Source: Mesostigma viride (lineage: Eukaryota > Streptophyta > Mesostigmatophyceae > Mesostigmatales > Mesostigmataceae). Taken from it: a stretch of 64,000 bases of DNA. Shown here one piece after another: positions 22,101 to 34,100 of this stretch. The notes beneath the pieces are model-generated. The model saw only the letters and a list, made by a program, of their open reading frames with translations. It was not told where the DNA came from and ran no database searches. The position numbers and the translations under genes were made by a program. Position 1 is the first letter of the stretch, and each line of letters opens with the position of its first letter. The stretch is taken from positions 62,001 to 126,000 of the forward strand of contig RPFO01001623.1 of assembly GCA_009746045.1 (NCBI GenBank). The letters run 5' to 3'.

Positions 22101-25100
22101 CAACAACATGTTCGACATGCTGCGAGCGGCGGTGGGCAGCAAGCCCGGCGGTGGCACCGGGGCAGGCGTCTTGTTCAAGGACACCGCCCCCACGTGGCAG
22201 CAGCTGGAAGTGCTGCTCGCGGAGCAGCAGGCGGCGACAGGTCTACCCGCGCAGCCAGACCTCGTCAACGTGCGTGGTCACGGTGCAGTCTACCTTGTAC
22301 AGTCTACCTTGTCAACGTATGTGGTCACTCTACCTTACAGTCTACCTTGTCGACATACGTGGTCACTGTACTGTCTACCTTACAGTCTACCTTGTCAACG
22401 TACGTGTTTACTGTACACTCTACCTTGTGCAGTCTACCTTGTGCAGTTTACCTTGTGCAGTCCACCTTGTGCAGTCTACCTTGTACAGTCCACCTTGTGC
22501 AGCCCACCTTGTGCAGTCTACCTTGTACAGTCCACCTTGTGCAGTCGACCTTGTGCAGTCCACCTTGTGCAGTCTACCTTGTGCTGTCCACCTTGTGCAG
22601 TCCACCTTGTGCAGTCCACCTTGTACAGTCCACCTTGTGCAGTCGACCTTGTACAGTCGACCTTGTACAGTCGACCTTGTACAGTCCACCTTGTGCAGTC
22701 GACCTTCTGCAGTCCACCTTGTGCAGTCGACCTTGTGCAGTCGACCTTGTGCAGTCCACCTTGTGCAGTCGACCTTGTGCAGTCCACCTTGTGCAGTCCA
22801 CCTTGTGCAGTCCACCTTGTGCAGTCCACCTTGTGCAGTCGACCTTGTACAGTCGACCTTGTACAGTCCACCTTGTGCAGTCGACCTTGTGCAGTCCACC
22901 TTGTGCAGTCGACCTTGTGCAGTCGACCTTGTGCAGTCCACCTTGTGCAGTCGACCTTGTGCAGTCCACCTTGTGCAGTCCACCTTGTGCAGTCGACCTT
23001 GTACAGTCGACCTTGTGCAGTCCACCTTGTGCAGTCGACCTTGTACAGTCCACCTTGTGCAGTCCACCTTGTGCAGTCGACCTTGTACAGTCGACCTTGT
23101 ACAGTCCACCTTGTGCAGTCCACCTTGTGCAGTCCACCTTGTGCAGTCCACCTTGTGCAGTCGACCTTGTACAGTCGACCTTGTACAGTCCACCTTGTGC
23201 AGTCGACCTTGTGCAGTCCACCTTGTACAGTCCACCTTGTGCAGTCGACCTTGTGCAGTCCACCTTGTGCAGTCTACCTTGTGCTGTCCACCTTGTGCAG
23301 TCCACCTTGTGCAGTCCACCTTGTACAGTCCACCTTGTGCAGTCGACCTTGTACAGTCGACCTTGTACAGTCGACCTTGTACAGTCCACCTTGTGCAGTC
23401 CACCTTGTGCAGTCGACCTTGTGCAGTCCACCTTGTGCAGTCCACCTTGTGCAGTCGACCTTGTACAGTCGACCTTGTACAGTCCACCTTGTGCAGTCCA
23501 CCTTGTGCAGTCCACCTTGTGCAGTCCACCTTGTGCAGTCGACCTTGTACAGTCCACCTTGTACAGTCCACCTTGTGCAGTCGACCTTGTGCTGTCCACC
23601 TTGTGCAGTCTACCTTGTGCAGTCCACCTTGTGCAGTCCACCTTGTGCAGTCGACCTTGTGCAGTCCACCTTGTGCAGTCCACCTTGTGCAGTCCACCTT
23701 GTGCAGTCCACCTTGTACAGTCCACCTTGTGCAGTCGACCTTGTGCAGTCCACCTTGTGCAGTCGACCTTGTGCAGTCCACCTTGTGCAGTCGACCTTGT
23801 ACAGTCCACCTTGTGCAGTCGACCTTGTGCAGTCCACCTTGTGCAGTCGACCTTGTGCAGTCTACCTTGTGCAGTCCACCTTGTGCAGTCCACCTTGTGC
23901 AGTCGACCTTGTGCAGTCCACCTTGTACAGTCCACCTTGTGCAGTCCACCTTGTGCAGTCGACCTTGTGCAGTCCACCTTGTGCAGTCGACCTTGTGCAG
24001 TCCACCTTGTGCAGTCCACCTTGTGCAGTCCACCTTGTACAGTCGACCTTGTGCAGTCCACCTTGTGCAGTCCACCTTGTGCAGTCCACCTTGTGCAGTT
24101 TACCTTGTGCAGTCCACCTTGTGCAGTCCACCTTGTGCAGTCCACCTTGTGCAGTTTACCTTGTGCAGTCCACCTTGTGCAGTCTACCTTGTACAGTCGA
24201 CCTTGTACAGTCGACCTGGTGCAGTCGACCTTGTGCAGTCGACCTTGTGCAGTCCACCTTGTGCAGTCCACCTTGTACAGTCGACCTTGTACAGTCGACC
24301 TTGTGCTGTCCACCTTGTGCAGTCGACCTTGTGCAGTCCACCTTGTGCAGTCGACCTTGTACAGTCCACCTTGTGCAGTCCACCTTGTGCAGTTTACCTT
24401 GTGCAGTCCACCTTGTGCAGTCCACCTTGTGCAGTCGACCTTGTACAGTCGACCTTGTGCAGTCCACCTTGTGCAGTCTACCTTGTGCAGTCCACCTTGT
24501 GCAGTTTACCTTGTGCAGTCCACCTTGTGCAGTCCACCTTGTGCAGTCCACCTTGTGCAGTTTACCTTGTGCAGTCCACCTTGTGCAGTCCATCTTGTGC
24601 AGTCGACCTTGTACAGTCCACCTTGTGCAGTCCACCTTGTGCAGTCCACCTTGTGCAGTTTACCTTGTGCAGTCCACCTTGTGCAGTCCATCTTGTGCAG
24701 TCGACCTTGTGCAGTCGACCTTGTGCAGTCGACCTTGTACAGTCCACCTTGTGCAGTTTACCTTGTGCAGTCGACCTTGTACAGTCCACCTTGTGCAGTC
24801 CACCTTGTGCAGTCCACCTTGTGCAGTCCACCTTGTGCAGTCTACCTTGTACAGTCCACCTTGTGCAGTCCACCTTGTGCAGTCCACCTTGTACAGTCGA
24901 CCTTGTACAGTCGACCTTGTACAGTCGACCTTGTGCAGTCCACCTTGTGCAGTCTACCTTGTGCAGTCCACCTTGTGCAGTTTACCTTGTGCAGTCCACC
25001 TTGTGCAGTCCACCTTGTGCAGTCCACCTTGTGCAGTTTACCTTGTGCAGTCCACCTTGTGCAGTCCATCTTGTGCAGTCGACCTTGTGCAGTCGACCTT

Positions 25101-28100
25101 GTGCAGTCGACCTTGTACAGTCCACCTTGTGCAGTTTACCTTGTGCAGTCGACCTTGTACAGTCCACCTTGTGCAGTCCACCTTGTGCAGTCCACCTTGT
25201 GCAGTCCACCTTGTGCAGTCTACCTTGTACAGTCCACCTTGTGCAGTCCACCTTGTGCAGTCCACCTTGTACAGTCGACCTTGTACAGTCGACCTTGTGC
25301 AGTCCACCTTGTGCAGCCCACCTTGTGCAGTCCACCTTGTGCAGTCCACCTTGTGCAGTCTACCTTGTACAGTCCACCTTGTGCAGTCCACCTTGTGCAG
25401 TCCACCTTGTACAGTCGACCTTGTACAGTCGACCTTGTGCAGTCTACCTTGTACAGCCCACCTTGTGCAGTCGACCTTGTGCAGTCCACCTTGTGCAGTT
25501 TACCTTGTGCAGTCCACCTTGTGCAGTCTACCTTGTACAGCCCACCTTGTGCAGTCGACCTTGTGCAGTCGACCTTGTGCAGTCCACCTTGTGCAGTTTA
25601 CCTTGTGCAGTCCACCTTGTGCAGTCCACCTTGTGCAGTTTACCTTGTGCAGTCGACCTTGTACAGTCCACCTTGTGCAGTCCACCTTGTGCAGTCCACC
25701 TTGTGCAGTCCACCTTGTGCAGTCGACCTTGTGCAGTCCACCTTGTGCAGTCCACCTTGTGCAGTCGACCTTGTGCAGTCCACCTTGTGCAGCCCACCTT
25801 GTGCAGTCTACCTTGTACAGTCCACCTTGTGCAGTCTACCTTGTGCAGTCCACCTTGTGCAGTCGACCTTGTGCAGTCCACCTTGTGCAGTTTACCTTGT
25901 GCAGTCCACCTTGTGCAGTTTACCTTGTGCAGTCCACCTTGTGCAGTCCACCTTGTGCAGTCGACCTTGTACAGTCCACCTTGTGCAGTCCACCTTGTGC
26001 AGTCCACCTTGTGCAGTCGACCTTGTGCAGTCGACCTTGTGCAGTCTACCTTGTGCAGTCCACCTTGTGCAGTCCACCTTGTGCAGTCCACCTTGTGCAG
26101 TCGACCTTGTACAGTCCACCTTGTGCAGTCGACCTTGTGCAGTCCACCTTGTGCAGTCCACCTTGTGCAGTCCACCTTGTGCAGTTTACCTTGTGCAGTC
26201 CACCTTGTGCAGTCCACCTTGTGCAGTCGACCTTGTACAGTCGACCTTGTGCAGTCGACCTTGTGCAGTCCACCTTGTACAGTCCACCTTGTGCAGTCCA
26301 CCTTGTGCAGTCCACCTTGTGCAGTCCACCTTGTGCAGTCCACCTTGTGCAGTCTACCTTGTGCAGTCGACCTTGTGCAGTCCACCTTGTGCAGTCCACC
26401 TTGTGCAGTCGACCTTGTGCAGTCCACCTTGTGCAGTCGACCTTGTACAGTCCACCTTGTGCAGTCGACCTTGTGCAGTCCACCTTGTGCAGTCCACCTT
26501 GTGCAGTCTACCTTGTGCAGTCGACCTTGTGCAGTCGACCTTGTGCAGTCGACCTTGTACAGTCCATCTTGTGCAGTCGACCTTGTACAGTCGACCTTGT
26601 GCAGTCCACCTTGTGCAGTCCACCTTGTGCAGTCCACCTTGTGCAGTCGACCTTGTGCAGTCTACCTTGTGCAGTCCACCTTGTGCAGTCGACCTTGTGC
26701 AGTCCACCTTGTGCAGTCGACCTTGTACAGTCCACCTTGTGCAGTCGACCTTGTGCAGTCCACCTTGTACAGTCGACCTTGTGCAGTCCACCTTGTGCAG
26801 TCCACCTTGTGCAGTCGACCTTGTGCAGTCGACCTTGTGCAGTCGACCTTGTGCAGTCGACCTTGTGCAGTCGACCTTGTACAGTCGACCTTGTACAGTC
26901 CACCTTGTGCAGTCCACCTTGTACAGTCGACCTTGTACAGTCCACCTTGTACAGTCCACCTTGTGCAGTCGACCTTGTACAGTCCACCTTGTGCAGTCGA
27001 CCTTGTGCAGTCCACCTTGTGCAGTCCACCTTGTGCAGTCCACCTTGTGCAGTCCACCTTGTGCAGTCTACCTTGTACAGTCCACCTTGTGCAGTCGACC
27101 TTGTGCAGTCGACCTTGTGCAGTCGACCTTGTACAGTCGACCTTGTACAGTCCACCTTGTGCAGTCCACCTTGTGCAGTCCACCTTGTGCAGTCCACCTG
27201 GTGCAGTCCACCTTGTGCAGTCCACCTTGTGCAGTCCACCTTGTGCAGTCGACCTTGTGCAGTCCACCTTGTACAGTCCAGCTTGTGCAGTCGACCTTGT
27301 GCAGTCGACCTTGTGCAGTCGACCTTGTGCAGTCTACCTTGTGCAGTCTACCTTGTACAGTCCACCTTGTGCAGCCTACCTGGTGCAGTCGACCTTGTGC
27401 AGTCCACCTTGTGCAGTCGACCTTGTACAGTCTAGCAGTCTACTTGTCAACATACGTGGTCACTGTGCAGTCTACCTTGTGCAGTTTACCTTGTACAGAT
27501 TACCTTGTACACTCTACCCTGTCAATGTACTACTATGTGGTTGGGCCCTGTATGGTAAATCTTCTTTGTCAATGTGGTATCTGCTCATGGTACGTCCACA
27601 TTACCATGATAATGCATCTGTTTCATCTGGTAATGCATCATTCATAACTTCTATGCAACTGTAAAGCACAGTTTGTTATTATAAACATGGTCCCTCTTCT
27701 GAAGAGGTGTAATTACGGCAGGTCCACCATCTTGGCTTCATCACGTGCCACTGCGTTAGAACAGCGAAATCCAATCACCCGTTAAATTGCTTTTGTATTC
27801 ATTTAAGCGAAACATTTGTTAAATTTGGTTTCTGTTATTCATCACTCAATGTAAAATTTTGTTAATTTTAGAGTCTTGTGATCTGTCATTCAATCCAGCC
27901 ATATGTCGAAAGGGATTGCCTTGTCAAACAGTATCGACATGTGTGAGTCCAATTGTGAATGGAGCCCTTTCTTGGGATGGAGTAGGGCCATCAACCATCC
28001 TTTGCTGCCACACAGAAGAAGCCCCTAGCTCGCGTGTCGGCCGCACAACAGGGCCGGCAAAGTTCAAAATCTTGTGGAAACAACAGGACATTTTCCACTG

Positions 28101-31100
28101 CTCCTTTTCTGGGTGGCACGCTATTTCACTCTTTTAGAAGTACTACTCTTTTAGAGAATCAATGAGGTAAAGTAATAATAATGTCGACGGTTCTTGGAAA
28201 TGGAATCCGCGTAGCAAACTCCATTTCCAAAAACCGTCGACACCGGTTCTTGGAAATGGAAATGTCCATTCCAAGAACTGTCAATATATCAATGCTTTTT
28301 GCCGTGGGGAAACTTGGTGCCAACTCCAGTTTTCAGGCTCCAGGCAGGCCTCGTAGAGGCCGGTCTCAAGAGCTGGAGAAGCCCTCTTCACCCGCCTGAG
28401 GGTTTTTTACGTGCGCGGGGTTCTGGCACAACCGCCTGTGGCAGTGGTGGCGGGCATGCCATCGGCTGCCATGATGGAGCCATTCACGACACGCCACCTG
28501 GCCACACAGTCAAGCTGTCCCATGATAGTAGCATGCAACGGAAAGCGTATGATAGGGAGCCTATGATATGCAATGAGAAGCTCTCAGGGCACAAGCGCGC
28601 TCTCCTGTGCGACTCGCTGGTAACTAACGGTGGCACTTCTCTATTCGTGGCGCATCTCTGCTCACCGCGCGAATGTCCCCGTGGTTGGTTTGTTGAACAT
28701 GCCCCGCGATCGGTTGTATGAAAACGCAGGGGCCGCCCTCCGCCTGGTCCCTCAAGCGGCTGTTCGGGACAACCGAGGAGCCCAAGGTCCACCTCTACCG
28801 CGACCACGCGGTGGGTGTTGCAATCTTATGTACCCGTAACTATGGATGAACGATGATATAAATGATTGCCCAAAGTCGGCCTGTACTGCGACCACGCGGT
28901 GGTTGACCTAGAGTAACATAGTAATAGGGAACTGGTCAATATGTGATACTAGGGAAAAGGTAAGTATATTCGATATGTGGTCGCCCAAGGTCCACTTTAA
29001 TTCTACTTGGCGGTGGGTGACCGAGATAAACATGGTTCCAGCGAAAAGGTCAATAGGTTGGTATGCAATGGCCTGAGATCGGCCTCTACAGCGACCACGC
29101 GGTGGGCTGCCAATGCTAGCACCTGTGAATTCAAACGAAATTTTCCACTTTCATGCTATTTTTTATACTACTTCATGCATGTGATGTGCAGACGCATAGA
29201 GTTGCCTATAGAGATAGAGATGCCTGTAGAGATGCCTAAAGAGATGCCGAGAGAGATGCCAAAAGAGATGCCTAGAGAGATGCCAAAAGAGATGCCTAAA
29301 GATATGCCTTTAGGGTTGCCTAAAGAGTTGCCTAAAGGGATGCCTGTAGATATGCCTTTAGGGATGCCTGTAGAGTTGCCTAAAGGGATGCCTGTAGATA
29401 TGCCTTTAGGGATGCCTATAGAGTTGCCTAAAGGGATGCCTGTAGATATGCCTTTAGGGATGCCTATAGAGTTGCCTAAAGGGATGCCTGTAGATATGCC
29501 TTTAGGGATGCCTATAGAGTTGCCTAAAGGGATGCCTGTAGATATGCCTTTAGGGATGCCTACAGAGATGACTGTCCATCGCATGGCCTCCACACATAGT
29601 GCAGCTGCCCACCTGCCCCGTCCGCCCACCTGCAACGTCCGCCCACCGGCCCCGGCCGCCCACCTGCGCCGTCCGCCCAAACGGTTCCATCCGCCCACCG
29701 GCCCCATCCGCCCACCGGCCCCATCCGCCCACCGGCCCCATCCGCCCGCCTGCCGGGCCTGCCCACCGGCCCGTCCGCCCACCAGCCCCGGCCGCCCACC
29801 TGCGCCGTCCGCCCAAACGGTTCCATCTGCCCACCGGCCCCATCCGCCCACCGGCCCCGTCCGCCCGCCTGCCCGGCCTGCCCACCGGCCCGTCCGCCCA
29901 CCTGCGCCGTCCGCCCACCGGCCCCGTACGCCCACCTGCGCCGTCCGCTCAAACTTTTCCGTCCGCCCAAACGTGCCCGGCCGCCCACCTGCCCCGGCCG
30001 CCCACCTGCCCCGGCCGCCCACCGGCCCCGGCCGCCCACCTACCCCGGCCGCCCACCGGCCCCGGCCGCCCAAAGGTCACCGCCCGTTCAAACTTTTCGG
30101 TCCGCCCAAACGTTTCCGTCCGCCCACCGTCCCCGTCCGCCCAACTACCCCGTCCCCGACCTGCTCATTGTGTCATCCATTTCCTTTGCTCTTCCGGGAG
30201 GATGTTCCAACCGCCGCCTGCTCCTGACCTCGGGGCATGTTTTGGTACTAGCTAGTGCGCGCCGGGGCGAATATTGTAAGCGCCATGCATGGCAGGTGCT
30301 GGGTAGGATTTTGATTGTTTGAGACTATTGGGGTGGATGAATGGATCGTCGAGTGGCGAAAACCGATGCTACTGCAGTGTGTTGTTTAAGCACGAAACGG
30401 TCGCTCTCTCCTTGACATTCACTGGCCTCGCCATCCGGCACCCCAATCGTTGCCCATCCGCCCCGATGGCATCTTCAAGGCATGATGCTAGTAGTACCGT
30501 CGTGCTGCCATCTGCCTTCTCTTACATGCCCCCCATCTTCCCCACAATTCCATGCACCTTGTGTGTTGTATCCTGGACTGCCTCACGCTACCGGCTACGT
30601 CTCTCCTGCGGCGCGCCCTGCGCCCTGCTCCGATACTCCAGGCGTGGTGCCCCTACTGCCACCGGGTAAGATCTTTATTCTGGCACACGTTTGGTGGTAA
30701 ATGTACATAGCACCTTGAGGAGGTGGGCTCAAGATGCCCTTCGAACGTCTTTGAACACACTCAACACAGCCACCACTTAATAGGTGCTGGACGCATCACA
30801 GAAAGCATCCCTTGCCCCCATGACCTACACAATGGTGCAAACGCAGCAAGGGTCTGTGTGACTTGACCAATGTCCAATGGTTGCTGTCGTGTGCTAAAAG
30901 GTCCTTCTTGTGGTGCAGTGCTTACGGGAAATTTACAGGGCCAGCAGCGGTATTCTGCCCCACCACCAGTGGTTGCTCAAGTCTTGTTCCGCATAAAGTT
31001 ATGGAGCATACAAATTGCCAATGTCCTTTTACTTACCCCTGTATGTTTTGTAGGGTTAACTTTCAGCGTTTGTTTGATTTCACAGTAGTGGCAATGCCCG

Positions 31101-34100
31101 TACAGCGCACGACTCCAAGTCATCGCTAAGAGACGTCAAGAAAGCCGCCAGAGTGGCCGGCATATGAGACCCTCAGAGTAGCCTACGATTGAGATGCTGT
31201 TGTCTATTGGTCTTCGTATCTTTAGTCCCTGGGGTCACGGCGGTGTCGCCTTTCTGAATACCTGTTTGATTTTCGTTGCATCAGACCTTAATCCCTGGCT
31301 CAAAGGCTTGTGGCTCCTGGTACACCCTGCCGTCCCCCTGCCCTTGCACTGGAAGGGGAGGTTCTTAGGGTGTCATAAGGTACATGGATGAATCCGTAGT
31401 CGCGGCTCGAAGGAAGTTGATGTTTCCCGCCATTGCTTTATCTCCTGAGACATGCTCCTCCCCCCTATTTGGACATAATGTTTTCCACCATTGGTTTATC
31501 TGCTCTCTTATCTGCACATGCTCCTCCCCCTTTGGGGACACAATTGTGGCCCGCAGGTGTGGATGCAGCTGGAGGAGAAGCGCATCCCCTACACCATCAC
31601 CAAGATCAACATGCGGTGCTACGGAGACAAGCCCCGCGAGTTCCTCCGCAAGGTGCGCGGTGGCACGATACTCGATCCGCTGTGGCATGTGGGGTGCGCG
31701 GTGGCGTGTACGTAATGAAGAGCAGTTGGGCGCACACGGTGGTATACTAGCTGTACCCTGGACTAGCTGTATCGATCCGGGCCGAGTAGGGGTGGCACGA
31801 GGGCACCTTACTAGGGTACATCGCATGCCCTGGATGCTGGCCGCCATCAAGACGTGACAGGATGAACGCGAACGGTGGGGCGACTAGGGTGCGGGTACTA
31901 GTCTAATGTTGGGTCATGAAGGGCTTAGATGGGGCAGGGGATGGCACTAGCCACGCGCGTGCCTGCTCAGCCCCTTGCCTCCGGCAGCTGCCCTTGAGCC
32001 TGATCACGGTTTTTTCCCGCTCAAATTCTATTTTCTTGGTAGCTTTGTGCAGTACCGGTGTACTGCACTAAATAATGAACTAATAATCATGAACTAACTA
32101 GTTCCCTCTCTCTCATGCTCTTCTTACGGCATCGTGCTGCCGTAGCCCCCCTCTTGCAAGCGCCACCAGTCTCCCTCTGGCCTTCTCCCTGACTCAAAAT
32201 TTCTAGTTTGCTCAAAATCTCTAGTGTGCTCAAATTGTCTATATATGGGCAACCCTATTAATTTTTCTTTATTTGCTCGGTCACCCCTTCTCGAATCATG
32301 TTTCCACCAGCTCCCCTCTCGCCTGCTCCCGAACTTGTGTGCGTAAACGTTCGCTTGTCGACCCGCCCCTTTCGTCTCTCATGTGGCAGCTTCCCTCTCG
32401 CCTGCTCCCGAACTTGTGTGCGTAAACGTTCTCTTGTCGACCCGCCCCTTTCGTCTCTCATGTGGCAGCTTCCCTCTCGCCTGCTCCCGAACTTGTGTGC
32501 GTAAACGTTCTCTTGTCGACCCGCCCCTTTCGTCTCTCATGTGGCAGCTTCCCTCTCGCCTGCTCCCGAACTTGTGTGCGTAAACGTTCGCTTGTCGACG
32601 CGCCCCTTCCGTCTCTCATGTGGCAGCTTCCCTCTCGCCTGCTCCCGAACTTGTGTGCGTAAACGTTCGCTTGTCGACGTGCCCCTTTCGTCTCTCATGT
32701 GGCAGCTTCCCTCTCGCCTGCTCCCGAACTTGTGTGCGTAAACGTTCGCTTGTCGACCCGCCCCTTCCGTCTCTCATGTGGCAGCTTCCCTCTCGCCTGC
32801 TCCCGAACTTGTGTGCGTAAACGTTCGCTTGTCGACGCGCCCCTTTCGTCTCTCATGTGGCAGCTTCCCTCTCGCCTGCTCCCGAACTTGTGTGCGTAAA
32901 CGTTATCTTGTCGACGCGCCCCTTTCGTCTCTCATGTGGCAGCTTCCCTCTCGCCTGCTCCCGAACTTGTGTGCGTAAACGTTATCTTGTCAACGCGCCC
33001 CTTTCGTCTCTCATGTGGCAGCTTCCCTCTCGCCTGCTCCCGAACTTGTGTGCGTAAACGTTCTCTTGTCGACCCGCCCCTTTCGTCTCTCATGTGGCAG
33101 GTCCCCTCTCGCCTGCTCCTTGAACCTGCTCATTTGCTCCGCAGCTCAAACGCTCTTCCTTTTGCCTCCCTCCCCTTTCCCGTCCCACCAGGTTCCTTCC
33201 GGCCTGCTCCCTGTCGTCGAGTTGAACGGCCGCGTGTACACCGAGTCGGCCGACATCATGCTGATGCTCGAGGCCGAGTTCCCAAAGCACACGCCACTGC
33301 TGCCGCCCGCGTCGGACCCTGCGCGCGGCGAGGTGCGCCGGCTCATGACGCTCGAGCGCATGTTCTTCTCTGCGTGGCTGCAGTGGCTGCTCGGCCGGTG
33401 GGCGAACGAGGAGGCGAAGCGCGACTTCATCATGGTAGGCGTACACTTTATTATTAATTATTAGTTATTATTCACACACCCTTGAAATCTCATCAGGGCG
33501 CTGCATCTCATGGCAGTACACTTCATGTAGTAGGATAGAGTGTGTTTTTTACGAATAGAAGAAAACACGGAGAGAGGGGGACAAGGAGGAGGCAAAACAG
33601 GACTTATTCACACATATGACCCAACGGAGTTATGTTACTAATTCATTAATTAATTATTTTAATAGGCACTCACACGTTACTAATCACGCGACGAGTCCAA
33701 GCGGGACTTCATTCATCGTAGTACGCACACACAGGCAGTAGAATAAAACATTCATGCTCGGGTAGAAGAAAACGGTAGGGGGAAGGGGTAGAAGAAAACG
33801 GTAGGGGGAAGGGGTAGAAGAAAACGGTAGGGGGAAGGGGTAGAAGAAAACGGTAGGGGGAAGGGGTAGAAGAAAACGGTAGGGGGAAGGGGTAGAAGAA
33901 AACGGTAGGGGGAAGGGGTAGAAGAAAACGGTAGGGGGAAGGGGTAGACGAAAACGATGGGGGGAAGGGGTAGAAGAAAATGGTAGGGGGAAGGGGTCGA
34001 AGAAAAAGATAGGGGGAAGGGGTAGAAGAAAACGACGGGGGGAAGGGAGGGGGCCGACGAGGAGCTCTATGGTACCATGGTGAGGTACCCTGCTGATGAC

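Noticed and set aside
22284-27432. CRISPR-like regular repeats
   Set aside because: Units are contiguous with no unique spacers, there are no cas genes, and the context is eukaryotic.
21832-27664. Three overlapping plus-strand frames of over 1800 codons and many minus-strand frames
   Set aside because: They are produced by a stop-free 14-bp tandem unit read in every phase. Only the first part around 22101-22269 has protein-like sequence continuing into a GST gene.
29007-30255. 406-residue Met-Pro/Pro-rich frame and opposing Gly-Arg-rich frames
   Set aside because: Entirely composed of two tandem repeats lying in GST intron 2. Residue periodicity follows the DNA period and no domain is recognisable.
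32298-33057. Nine 66-residue frames at 79-bp intervals
   Set aside because: The same frame is repeated because each 79-bp unit carries one ATG and runs three units before a stop.
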